Assembly: GCA_030748805.1 (NCBI GenBank)
Contig: JASMLG010000017.1
Coordinates: 1 to 5,403, forward strand
Source of the DNA: Phycisphaerales bacterium
Lineage (GTDB): Bacteria > Planctomycetota > Phycisphaerae > Phycisphaerales > SM1A02
DNA: 5,403 bases
Direction of reading: 5' to 3'
Shown here piece by piece: positions 1-5,403 of this stretch (position 1 is the first letter of the stretch; the number at the start of each line of letters is the position of its first letter). The notes below the pieces were generated by a model. It did not search any database and was not told the DNA's origin. It worked only from the letters and a program-made list of their open reading frames with translations. The position numbers were made by a program, and so were the translations under genes.

Positions 1-1
1 C

Positions 2-250
2 TGTTTAAGAACAGTTGCCCACCCACACCGCCTTCGAATGATTCAAATGTTACTCGGTGGAAGTTACACGGTTGGTGAACTTGCAGAAGCCTGCAACATC
101 CCACCATCGGGAGCGTCCGAGCACCTTGGAAAAATGCGAGACCGCGGATTACTTACAGGTCGCCGTGAAGGTCGCTCAATTTACTATGAAATTTCAGAGC
201 AAGGTCTTCGCTCAATCATGGACTGTATTGAAAAAAGATTTGGCGAGTAA
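2..250 (+). CDS. ArsR/SmtB-family winged-helix transcriptional regulator, 5'-truncated by the window edge
   Basis: The open frame is already running at the first bases and reads C-L-R-T-V-A-H-P-H-R-L-R-M-I-Q-M-L-L. The 'ALAHPTRLRIL'-like opening is the hallmark N-terminal helix of ArsR-family repressors, so the ATG at 38 is internal and the true start lies upstream of the window. Next come a helix-turn-helix (V-G-E-L-A-E-A-C-N-I, then P-P-S-G-A-S-E-H-L-G-K-M as recognition helix) and a wing (G-R-R-E-G-R-S-I-Y-Y-E-I). The protein ends after a short C-terminal helix at TAA 248-250. About 82 residues are visible; family members are usually 90-120, so only a few residues are missing. The alpha-3 metal motif ELCVCD of ArsR/SmtB is absent; the equivalent stretch has a single Cys (E-A-C-N-I). 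A classical metal-sensing site is therefore not visible and the signal is unknown. The gene could regulate itself or the AsmA-like gene downstream. Family call is confident; target is inference. Confidence 0.88.
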   Translation, partial: CLRTVAHPHRLRMIQMLLGGSYTVGELAEACNIPPSGASEHLGKMRDRGLLTGRREGRSIYYEISEQGLRSIMDCIEKRFGE

Positions 251-256
251 ACGTCC

Positions 257-286
257 GAATTTCAGTTATTCGAATTTCACATATTC
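257..286. promoter_or_regulatory. Tandem pair of 15-bp imperfect palindromes, candidate operator
   Basis: Two adjoining 15-base units, 257-271 (GAATTTCAGTTATTC) and 272-286 (GAATTTCACATATTC), differ at only two central positions. Each is a dyad, GAAT-N7-ATTC. They lie just after the stop of the ArsR-type regulator and end 42 bases before the AsmA-like start. A poor sigma70-like promoter can be drawn over them (TTCACA at 276-281, 16-base spacer, CACAAT at 298-303), so a bound protein would cover the -35. Repeat and dyad are seen directly; operator function is inference. Confidence 0.4.
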
Positions 287-328
287 ACAACTGATGACAC
301 AATACGGGGATACGTTTACCATACACAA

Positions 329-1153
329 ATGAAAAAGAAAATCATTAACGGCGTATTGATTACGCTGATTGTGTGTATCGTTTTGTCAATTGTTGGCATC
401 TTTGTCCTCGATGGGGTTGCTCAATCTATCATTCAATCCAAGGGATCAGATGGACTTGGGGTTTCTGTCCGAATGGACAATGTTCATGTTGGGTTTTTTG
501 GAAAAAACTCTGGACTCAAGGGTTTAACTATCGCAAATCCGGAACCATTCAACACAGATAAAACACCTAATATCCTGAGTGTTGATAAAGCAAAAGTAGA
601 GTTCAGCGTCCTTCAATTATTAGACAAGGAAGTAATCATCCCAACAGCGTTAGTTGAGGGAGTAGTACTTCGTTTGCAGCAAGACTCTGGAAAATCCAAC
701 ATAGAAACACTTATTAATACTATTTCTGAAGACGAATCCCCACAAGGATCACACCCAGAACCACCTTTTACAATTAAAACCTTCACAATTCGTGACATTA
801 CAGTCATTGCTAGCGGAAAATTTACTGTTTTAGAATCAGGTGACGTTACTGCGCACATTAAAGAAATAGTAATGAATGATGTTGGCACAGATGGCGATAC
901 TGAAATTGTGACTGAAGCCATAACAACCGCGGTAACCCATGCCATAATGAAGCACCTTTCAGAAAATCCAGTTCAAGGGTTTTCAAAAATTGCATTCTCA
1001 CAGGTGACCGGATTGATAAACGAATTGCCCGTCTTTAAACAACTTGGGATTGGTAATGCAATTCAGGGCGTAACTGATACTGCTGGCAAAGCAGTAGATG
1101 GCATTCTTGGTGGCATCGGCGATCTTCTCGGTGGCGATAAGAAAGAAAAATAG
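329..1153 (+). CDS. Short AsmA-like membrane-anchored protein
   Basis: This 274-residue protein starts with a positively charged tip (M-K-K-K) and one strong hydrophobic segment at about 7-28 with no obvious cleavage site. It should therefore be anchored in the inner membrane with the rest in the periplasm. Residues about 30-130 resemble the N-terminal part of AsmA/DUF748-type proteins: strand-rich sequence, the motif G-L-K-G-L-T-I-A-N-P-E-P-F at 62-74, a 'sV..akVefsvlqLL' stretch at 84-98, and S-N-I-E-T-L at 123-128. Large AsmA-type proteins are thought to span the periplasm and help move lipids to the outer membrane. This one is far shorter and resembles the compact AsmA-like proteins of planctomycetes. 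The C-terminal part (190-270) is helical and ends in a Gly-rich tail (G-I-L-G-G-I-G-D-L-L-G-G) plus K/E residues. It is the only in-frame ATG after the regulator's stop; no good ribosome binding site is visible (GGGG at 306-309 is too far). Fold assignment is moderate; function unknown. Confidence 0.7.
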   Translation: MKKKIINGVLITLIVCIVLSIVGIFVLDGVAQSIIQSKGSDGLGVSVRMDNVHVGFFGKNSGLKGLTIANPEPFNTDKTPNILSVDKAKVEFSVLQLLDKEVIIPTALVEGVVLRLQQDSGKSNIETLINTISEDESPQGSHPEPPFTIKTFTIRDITVIASGKFTVLESGDVTAHIKEIVMNDVGTDGDTEIVTEAITTAVTHAIMKHLSENPVQGFSKIAFSQVTGLINELPVFKQLGIGNAIQGVTDTAGKAVDGILGGIGDLLGGDKKEK

Positions 1154-1160
1154 TTAACAA

Positions 1161-1379
1161 CTACTGCCAGGAATCATCTCGGTGAAACAACGAAGGTAGT
1201 TTTCTCCATATTCGCCATGGAATAGCCAAAGCAACAAACCCTACGCCAAAAACAACAATAAGTGGCAAAAGTGGCTCTGGAATTCTATTTGGAAGAAACA
1301 TCGAAACCAAAAGCGCTGTCACACCAACAATAATGAACAACCTTCCTCGAAATGCCATCCACTGCTTTCGCCTATCCAT
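1161..1379 (-). CDS. Small two-helix inner-membrane protein, unknown function
   Basis: A 72-residue protein that I do not recognise. It has a basic N-terminus (M-D-R-R-K, then R-G-R), a hydrophobic helix at about 14-30, a short polar turn N-R-I-P-E-P, a second hydrophobic helix at about 37-54, and a basic tail (R-I-W-R-K). By the positive-inside rule this is a hairpin with both ends in the cytoplasm. It looks real because a clear ribosome binding site, GTAGGAG (1389-1395), has its GGAG core 9 bases before the ATG, and a well-spaced promoter lies just upstream of that. The ATG at residue 8 is a possible but less well supported start. Its stop is 7 bases from the stop of the convergent AsmA-like gene, with no obvious terminator between. 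It lies 115 bases after the barrel operon on the same strand, but its own promoter suggests separate expression. Confidence 0.72.
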   Translation of the reverse strand: MDRRKQWMAFRGRLFIIVGVTALLVSMFLPNRIPEPLLPLIVVFGVGFVALAIPWRIWRKLPSLFHRDDSWQ

Positions 1380-1404
1380 GCGTCTGCACTCCTACGTTAC
1401 GCGC

Positions 1405-1433
1405 ATACTACCCTCGAAACGGAGCAATGCCAA
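1405..1433 (-). promoter_or_regulatory. Sigma70-like promoter for the 72-residue membrane protein gene
   Basis: Read on the - strand, TTGGCA (1433-1428, five of six match to TTGACA) is followed by exactly 17 bases and then TAGTAT (1410-1405, four of six match to TATAAT). Transcription would begin near 1398, immediately ahead of the GTAGGAG ribosome binding site and about 20 bases before the ATG at 1379. The ordering of -35, -10, start, ribosome binding site and ATG is coherent, which makes this the best-supported promoter in the window. It is still a by-eye prediction. Confidence 0.5.
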
Positions 1434-1494
1434 TCAGTCTGGTGACGAATCTGTTATTCAGTCCCAGAAACACGAAAATACGGGTGGGATTTCG

Positions 1495-2136
1495 TCAGAA
1501 ACTAAATTGCAACCCAATTCCAATGGTGTGGTTATCAATATTGTCGCTGTACTGCGCAAGCATGAACTGGTATCCGACCGAGAAACTACTTGTTGTAGAC
1601 AAATCAATCTTAACCCCAGCCCGGATTTGTCCAGCAACAGCCCACCGCGCATCGCTGCTTATGAACGCGTTTGATTCATACTCACCACGAGTAACCCCGA
1701 GGCCAACACCAAAAAACGGTTGAACATCTGGTTGATGAGAAGGCGACCAAATTAAATTAAACATCAAAGGGATTTGCGTGTATTCAATATCTGGCTCAGA
1801 GCCAGCACCACTGCCATCAGTAATTGTGTCAACATCGTTTCGGATGTACGAAAGATCAATTTCAAACGCAATGTCTGTTTTAACTTCAACACCAAACCCC
1901 ACGCCAAAAGAAATTCCATCGTCAAATTTAATATTAAATCCCTCGGTGGCAGTGTTTGAAATAAGGTTATAGCCGAAATGTGGAGTGAAATACCAACCGC
2001 TACTTCCACCATCTACCGGAATTCGCTCTTGGGTATTCAACAATAGTGACGTGTCATACTCACTCGAAGTTTCATCAGCGAATGAAAAACTAGAAAGAGC
2101 GAAAACACCAACACAAAAAGCAATAAAAGTTTTCAT
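1495..2136 (-). CDS. Outer-membrane beta-barrel protein (OmpA/OMP_b-brl-like), downstream paralogue
   Basis: A 213-residue exported protein. Residues 1-20 form a classical signal peptide ending S-F-S-F-A before D-E. A short linker precedes a barrel domain from about residue 46 to the end, with alternating amphipathic strands rich in Gly and aromatics (S-G-W-Y-F-T-P-H-F-G, F-F-G-V-G-L-G-V, F-S-V-G-Y-Q-F). It ends G-L-Q-F-S-F; a terminal Phe is the recognition signal for BAM-mediated insertion. The size fits an eight-stranded barrel. An ATG two codons upstream (2142) is in frame, but the AGGA at 2143-2146 would abut it; the same AGGA is 6 bases from the ATG at 2136, so 2136 is preferred. The gene follows its paralogue (2152-2910) by 15 bases and is very likely co-transcribed with it. 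The extreme strand-end motifs are shared by both proteins. Substrate or structural role unknown. Confidence 0.85.
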   Translation of the reverse strand: MKTFIAFCVGVFALSSFSFADETSSEYDTSLLLNTQERIPVDGGSSGWYFTPHFGYNLISNTATEGFNIKFDDGISFGVGFGVEVKTDIAFEIDLSYIRNDVDTITDGSGAGSEPDIEYTQIPLMFNLIWSPSHQPDVQPFFGVGLGVTRGEYESNAFISSDARWAVAGQIRAGVKIDLSTTSSFSVGYQFMLAQYSDNIDNHTIGIGLQFSF

Positions 2137-2142
2137 AATCAT

Positions 2143-2146
2143 TCCT
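2143..2146 (-). promoter_or_regulatory. Ribosome binding site deciding the 2136 start
   Basis: AGGA on the - strand lies directly against the ATG at 2142 (no spacing) but 6 bases from the ATG at 2136. Spacing favours the second ATG as the initiation codon, shortening the protein by two residues and giving a cleaner signal peptide start (M-K-T-F). Confidence 0.6.
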
Positions 2147-2151
2147 AAAAC

Positions 2152-2910
2152 TTAAAACCGAAATTCCATACCAAGAGTTACAAGATTGTTGTTGAGATCC
2201 AAATCAGAATCATAGTGTGCGTGAAGGAACTGATACCCAACAGTTAATTCACTTGAGTGTGATATTTCAAAAGTGAAACCAGCTTTTACTTGCAACGCAA
2301 ACGCCCAACTAACATCAAGTATGTCAGAAAAAGCAATTGGAAGTTGCGCAACCGAATAGTCTCCCTTGATAGCACCAACACCAAGACCAAAATGTGGGAA
2401 GAGTCGGTCGTGGCCGCGCGGTTCCCAAATAGCATTTAACACAAAAGAGGTCTGCGTGATTTCAGCACCATCAGTATCAACACTAACACCACCAGCACGA
2501 TTAATAAAAATAGAATCAAGATCGTTTTTCATATATGCAATATCAAGTTGCATTCGAAAACCTGGATTGATTTCTTTTCCGATAGACAATCCAACGGTGT
2601 ATCCGGTGGCATAGGTTATTTCAAGATCATTATCATTGAAGTCACCAAGCAGGTTTATCCCAGCATTTGGCATGATGTACCAACTATTGTCACCAGAATC
2701 ACCAAGAGTGATTCGGTCTTCTCCGACAACAGGCGTGGTAATGTCTGGGGCGGTGTCGGGCGTTACATTTTGTGCAACAGGAGCACTTCGGGTTGTGGGA
2801 CCATCACTTGTCCACGACAGCGTGGTTGCCTGAATAAAATCAATAGGTTCCGCAAACGCAACCCCAGACACTAAACCAACACCTACGCCTGCAATTAAAA
2901 ACTTCGACAT
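2152..2910 (-). CDS. Outer-membrane beta-barrel protein (OmpA/OMP_b-brl-like), upstream paralogue
   Basis: A 252-residue exported protein. The signal peptide (1-20) ends S-G-V-A-F-A before E-P. Residues 21-74 are a Thr/Pro/Asp-rich low-complexity linker. The barrel domain runs from about 75 to 252 and ends L-G-M-E-F-R-F, a C-terminal Phe typical of BAM substrates. It is a clear paralogue of the 1495-2136 product: both share S-x-W-Y-x-x-P at the barrel entry, 'D.[AS]Y..ND[LV]D', 'P.FG[LV]G[LV]G..[KR]G[DE]Y', and 'VGYQF..A.Y'. Compared with that copy, this one has roughly 30 more linker residues. The open frame extends to a TTG at 2928, but GAGGA at 2916-2920 is 5 bases from the ATG at 2910, and the signal peptide starts there (M-S-K-F). 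It is the first gene of a two-gene operon. Eight-stranded barrel topology is inferred; no ligand or function can be read from the sequence. Confidence 0.86.
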   Translation of the reverse strand: MSKFLIAGVGVGLVSGVAFAEPIDFIQATTLSWTSDGPTTRSAPVAQNVTPDTAPDITTPVVGEDRITLGDSGDNSWYIMPNAGINLLGDFNDNDLEITYATGYTVGLSIGKEINPGFRMQLDIAYMKNDLDSIFINRAGGVSVDTDGAEITQTSFVLNAIWEPRGHDRLFPHFGLGVGAIKGDYSVAQLPIAFSDILDVSWAFALQVKAGFTFEISHSSELTVGYQFLHAHYDSDLDLNNNLVTLGMEFRF

Positions 2911-2915
2911 AACTA

Positions 2916-2920
2916 TCCTC
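2916..2920 (-). promoter_or_regulatory. Ribosome binding site deciding the 2910 start
   Basis: GAGGA on the - strand sits 5 bases before the ATG at 2910 and lies inside the reading frame if the TTG at 2928 were used. This argues strongly for the ATG and a 252-residue product. Confidence 0.7.
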
Positions 2921-3026
2921 ACAATCAAAATTCACGAAAAAAACGCATTCTCAGCGATTTAATCGGCTCTTTGTGTGTGTGTACTGTGGGTTTTCTCTAC
3001 ATATTCCCAGAGTGGCTTATCGGTAG

Positions 3027-4763
3027 TTACGGGCAATTTCCAAGCGTTGCGACCACTGCGAGAATGTCAGAAACATCGATGACATCGTATGGTGCAGCTA
3101 TTTCAGCGCCAACACTATTTGTTCCCCACTCGGCTACGAGTGAGAGTAAATCTGTCACATCTACAACACCATTTGCGTCCAAGTCTTCAACACATGTAAT
3201 TGTTGCGCTTCCAACATACGTTTGCCAACCAGAATTGTTTTGTATTTCACCGACATACCAAAAGCGAATGTCATTGTTTGGATCAACTGTCATATCAAAA
3301 TAATCACCCCAGCGACCATCAGCACCAGACTGACCGATGGCGACCTGGGTTGGAAAACCCATCAAACCCAAATCGTCTCCCTGTTTTCTTCCAACGATTT
3401 GGAGCGTTGGGTTCGTTGAACTGTTTGCTGTTGCAACAACCATCGCTACTTCTCCGCGTTTATTTTGTGCAATTGCAGGGAAGAAACTCGACATTCCTGG
3501 TATAGAAGAATCACCGCTTTGAACTAGGGATGGAGAAGTGGTTGGCCAGTTTTCTAAATCTATTTCGTACCAACGACCAACAGCATCAACGCCATTACCA
3601 TCAATTCCATGCGCAGTCCACAAACTTCCATCACGATAATGGGCGTTCATAATTCTTCCATCAAGCGCGCTGATTGATCCACCGGGATTTGAAACCCCAC
3701 TGGGCGTCCCATGATTTGGAACCGAGACAAACTCACTCACAACAGAGGGGTTCAATGGGTTGTTGATGTGTGCGAGGCGCAATTCGGTACTATTTCTTCG
3801 TCCGACAAAAAAAGCAGATGGGGCATCACCGTAGTGTTGTGCTCCCTGCATACTTGCGTGCCCCGCCTTTCGCACATCAGCGATAACAACAGGATCGCCC
3901 ACAAGCATTGGTGTTTTATCAAAGACACGGTACAAAACGCCGCCCCATCCCCAGTTTGTTAGTTCAAATAAATTGCCTGTGACATAGTAATATCCATCAT
4001 CGAATCCAAAGCCCGGATAATCCACCCAATAATTATTGCTTCCATCTGCGATAACAGACCATGTTCGATATTTATACCAAATGCCATTTGGGTCACTGTC
4101 GTCGCTGACTGCCATGGTAATCCAGGACTCACTAGTTCCGTATTGTTCCAAAGCGAGCACAACAAAACGTTCTGCATGCGGGTCGTAAAAACATTTTGGG
4201 TCAAAAGTAAAATCACCACAACCAATGTCTTCAAAGAAACCGGGTGAACCGGTACTATCAAGATAGGACGAAAATTGTTCGTTGCCATCCTTGTCGTAAA
4301 AAGCGATTGCCATATTAACTGTCACAACTACATGGTTTGGTCCAACGGCTAAACTTGGATCAGGCGGTGACCATGGGGTTTGAGCGATTGTGTTAAAACC
4401 ACCCTCATCATGAATTACAGTTGGTGAATTACCGATTCCCGCATGAAGTGCGTTTGGCGGACCGGTTTCATCAAAGTGCGGTTTTTTGTGTGCTGGCAGG
4501 AATGTTGCTGGTCGAGTGTGTGGGCCAGCAACCGGACCTTTAAGTTGATGTTTGTCAGCAAAAGAATTTGTGTCAATAATAGTTGGGGTTGAAGTCCAAA
4601 AGTCGGGCACATTATCTTGCGAGAGATTTATTGTTGGAACATTTTTTGGAGTAACCCATGTTTTAGCGTTTGGTCTAGGACCAGTGGGACCTGCTTGTTG
4701 AATTGTTTTCGAGGTATGACAGCCACAAATAAGGGCGAAACAAGAAATAAGTAAGATTTTCAT
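3027..4763 (-). CDS. Secreted lipoprotein with propeller-like body and C-terminal dockerin-type repeat
   Basis: A 578-residue protein. M-K-I-L-L-I-S-C-F-A-L-I-C-G-C is a very short lipoprotein signal, with Cys15 as the likely lipidated residue (Gly at -1, Ile at -3; Cys at -2 is unusual). A Pro/Thr-rich stretch (16-115) leads to a body with D-P-S-L-A-V-G-P-N-H (135-144), F-Y-D-K-D-G-N (155-161), F-Y-D-P-H-A-E-R-F-V (192-201) and G-R-W-G-D-Y-F-D-M-T-V-D-P (483-495). These motifs recur in large secreted proteins of Planctomycetes and related bacteria, probably beta-propellers of unknown activity. The C-terminus is dockerin-like: D-L-D-A-N-G-V-V-D-V-T-D (527-538) is a good calcium loop with Asp at 1, 3, 9 and 12. 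The second repeat (556-577) is degenerate. The frame extends to a GTG at 4883, but the signal peptide begins at 4763; GAGG at 4776-4779, 12 bases upstream, is a weak ribosome binding site. No catalytic residues recognised. The dockerin is probably a calcium-binding sorting or assembly module, not a cellulosome part. Confidence 0.83.
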   Translation of the reverse strand: MKILLISCFALICGCHTSKTIQQAGPTGPRPNAKTWVTPKNVPTINLSQDNVPDFWTSTPTIIDTNSFADKHQLKGPVAGPHTRPATFLPAHKKPHFDETGPPNALHAGIGNSPTVIHDEGGFNTIAQTPWSPPDPSLAVGPNHVVVTVNMAIAFYDKDGNEQFSSYLDSTGSPGFFEDIGCGDFTFDPKCFYDPHAERFVVLALEQYGTSESWITMAVSDDSDPNGIWYKYRTWSVIADGSNNYWVDYPGFGFDDGYYYVTGNLFELTNWGWGGVLYRVFDKTPMLVGDPVVIADVRKAGHASMQGAQHYGDAPSAFFVGRRNSTELRLAHINNPLNPSVVSEFVSVPNHGTPSGVSNPGGSISALDGRIMNAHYRDGSLWTAHGIDGNGVDAVGRWYEIDLENWPTTSPSLVQSGDSSIPGMSSFFPAIAQNKRGEVAMVVATANSSTNPTLQIVGRKQGDDLGLMGFPTQVAIGQSGADGRWGDYFDMTVDPNNDIRFWYVGEIQNNSGWQTYVGSATITCVEDLDANGVVDVTDLLSLVAEWGTNSVGAEIAAPYDVIDVSDILAVVATLGNCP

Positions 4764-4785
4764 TCCAACAGGGTACCTCAAATTG

Positions 4786-4856
4786 CCAAGAAACCCAAAG
4801 CTAATCGTAGTTTCTTTTTGAAAATGGTAATCAATGTGCTCCCAAGAAGCCCAAAG
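4786..4856. repeat. 15-bp direct repeat pair upstream of the lipoprotein gene
   Basis: CCAAGAAACCCAAAG at 4786-4800 recurs as CCAAGAAGCCCAAAG at 4842-4856, 14 of 15 bases identical, starting 56 bases apart. Both copies lie in the untranslated region ahead of the lipoprotein start at 4763. They could be regulator sites or the remains of a small duplication; nothing in the sequence decides between these. Confidence 0.45.
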
Positions 4857-4956
4857 GGGGGTCAGCAGTGTTGGTTTGAGCACACACGAAAAGGAAGACT
4901 TAATAAAGCTTCTTCACCCGATTGCCACGTGGAGCATCAATGTTGGTTTGCTCCAC
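4835..4956. repeat. Hairpin-rich intergenic region with a repeated 10-bp element
   Basis: The 240-base divergent gap (4764-5003) contains several inverted repeats. TGTGCTC (4835-4841) pairs with GAGCACA (4878-4884), and CCAA (4842-4845) can continue the stem with TTGG (4871-4874). GAAGACTT (4894-4901) pairs with AAGCTTC (4906-4912) around an AATA loop, with one bulged base. GTGGAGCA (4929-4936) pairs perfectly with TGCTCCAC (4949-4956) around a 12-base loop. TGTTGGTTTG occurs twice (4869-4878 and 4941-4950), each time running into the right arm of a hairpin. No open frame of note and no classical U-tract terminator is present. It may be leader RNA or operator DNA for either flanking gene; function is inference. 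Confidence 0.45.
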
Positions 4957-4990
4957 CCCACGAGAATGGGGATTATTAAGCGTGGTGAGG

Positions 4991-4996
4991 TATAAT
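4991..4996 (+). promoter_or_regulatory. Perfect TATAAT -10 element ahead of the right-edge gene
   Basis: A consensus TATAAT lies 7 bases before the GTG at 5004. No convincing -35 is seen at 16-18 bases spacing (the region is G-rich, around GGGGAT at 4968-4973). If used, transcription would start at about 5002-5004, making the transcript leaderless for the GTG start, or giving an untranslated leader of about 75 bases if the ATG at 5079 is the true start. Confidence 0.35.
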
Positions 4997-5003
4997 CGCG
5001 TCA

Positions 5004-5403
5004 GTGGGACTCTTTGTAGACATTCCAAAACCTAAATGCTGGCCACCCCCAAAAGATGCTGAGGGTGTTCAAAAACTTATGGCATATGGATTTCAACGAG
5101 ACCCAATCGGCGACAAAATTCACACAATATTTGCATGCCTTTTTATGTTTTGTTTGCCGCTTGCAACTGCGCCAGCTTCCACTTCAATGGCGATGTTGTT
5201 TGGGTATAGTTTGCTTCGTTTACCAACGACGTGGCGTACATTAACACCACTCGTTAAATCATCGGTGTATTGGACATTTCTTGCGTGGGTTATCTATTCG
5301 ACCGTTTCAATCGCATGGTCATCTGACAAAACCATGGGCTGGGACCACGCAAGTTCGATGTGGTTGATGGCGATGCCTATTCCAGTGTTGTTGTGGCCCG
5401 TTC
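5004..5403 (+). CDS. O-antigen ligase/polymerase-like multi-pass membrane protein, 3'-truncated by the window edge
   Basis: The frame opens after a TGA at 4986-4988 and is still open at the end of the window, giving 133 visible residues from the GTG at 5004. After a polar, Pro-rich N-terminus (1-38), hydrophobic segments lie at about 39-54, 58-72, 87-105 and 117-133. The pattern C-L-P-L-A-T-A-P near the first helix, then W-V-I-Y-S-T-V-S-I-A-W-S-S-D-K-T (95-110), resembles the N-terminal part of Wzy/WaaL-type O-antigen ligase proteins, which commonly carry an 'S..WS.D' motif at this place. Such enzymes join or polymerise surface polysaccharide on the periplasmic side of the inner membrane. The catalytic periplasmic loop lies beyond the window. 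The start is uncertain: GTG 5004 has GAGG 13 bases upstream, and the in-frame ATG 5079 also has GAGGG 13 bases upstream. A different frame from 5056 also stays open for 62 codons but is not hydrophobic in this ordered way. Another multi-pass family cannot be excluded. Confidence 0.6.
   Translation, partial: MGLFVDIPKPKCWPPPKDAEGVQKLMAYGFQRDPIGDKIHTIFACLFMFCLPLATAPASTSMAMLFGYSLLRLPTTWRTLTPLVKSSVYWTFLAWVIYSTVSIAWSSDKTMGWDHASSMWLMAMPIPVLLWPV

Noticed and set aside
613..945. 110-codon open frame on the - strand
   Set aside because: It lies wholly inside the AsmA-like gene on the opposite strand. It has no ribosome binding site or recognisable protein features, whereas the + strand frame has a membrane anchor and family motifs.
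1158..1201. AACTAC/GTAGTT inverted repeat at the convergent junction
   Set aside because: A six-base stem with a loop of about 30 bases inside the small membrane protein gene and no T run; likely chance.
2937..2968. Possible terminator after the lipoprotein gene: AGCCGATT/AATCGCT hairpin and a run of seven T on the - strand
   Set aside because: The arms overlap almost completely, leaving little loop, and 9 bases separate the hairpin from the T run. This is not a convincing intrinsic terminator.
2972..2982. Short TG dinucleotide repeat
   Set aside because: Only about five units long and outside any coding frame. It is too short to claim a phase-variable tract.
4764..4883. 40-residue N-terminal extension of the lipoprotein frame from a GTG at 4883
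   Set aside because: The extension precedes a complete lipoprotein signal peptide that begins at 4763, and it crosses the direct repeats of the intergenic region.
4956..4980. CCCCA/TGGGG hairpin followed by ATTATTAAG as a terminator
   Set aside because: The stem is only five base pairs and the following bases are not a T run, so I do not call it a terminator.
5056..5244. 62-codon + strand open frame starting at ATG 5056
   Set aside because: It overlaps the hydrophobic frame from 5004 in another phase. That frame continues to the window edge with ordered membrane segments, so this one is a shadow.

Overview
The window looks like chromosomal DNA of a moderately AT-rich, Gram-negative-type bacterium, most likely a planctomycete of the Phycisphaerae kind. 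The main reason is the 3027-4763 gene, a secreted protein ending in a dockerin-like repeat of a style common in that group. A pair of signal-peptide-bearing beta-barrel proteins ending in Phe shows that the cell has an outer membrane. The taxonomic call is inferred from protein style; no rRNA or other marker gene is present.

Layout. On the + strand the window opens inside an ArsR-type winged-helix regulator (2-250, 5' end cut off), followed by a 78-base gap and a short AsmA-like membrane-anchored protein (329-1153). The gap holds two back-to-back 15-bp imperfect palindromes (257-286), a candidate operator. Four genes then lie on the - strand, listed here in transcription order from high to low coordinates. 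They are a 578-residue lipoprotein with a C-terminal dockerin-like repeat (4763-3027), two tandem paralogous outer-membrane beta-barrel proteins 15 bases apart (2910-2152 and 2136-1495), and a 72-residue two-helix membrane protein (1379-1161) with its own good promoter and ribosome binding site. This last gene converges on the AsmA-like gene with only 7 bases between their stop codons. After a 240-base divergent intergenic region rich in short repeats and hairpins, a + strand gene runs off the right edge (5004-5403). It encodes the N-terminal membrane segments of what is probably an O-antigen ligase/polymerase-type protein.

Functional reading. Apart from the regulator, every gene encodes an envelope, membrane or secreted protein: inner-membrane-anchored AsmA-like, small inner-membrane, two outer-membrane barrels, lipoprotein, polysaccharide ligase. 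The two barrels are very probably one operon. The other genes appear to be separate transcription units that share a theme rather than a demonstrated pathway. No mobile element, CRISPR array, tRNA, rRNA or defence system was seen, and no gap longer than 300 bases lacks a gene. In three genes the longest open frame over-extends the start. Ribosome binding sites or signal peptides place the true starts at 2136, 2910 and 4763.
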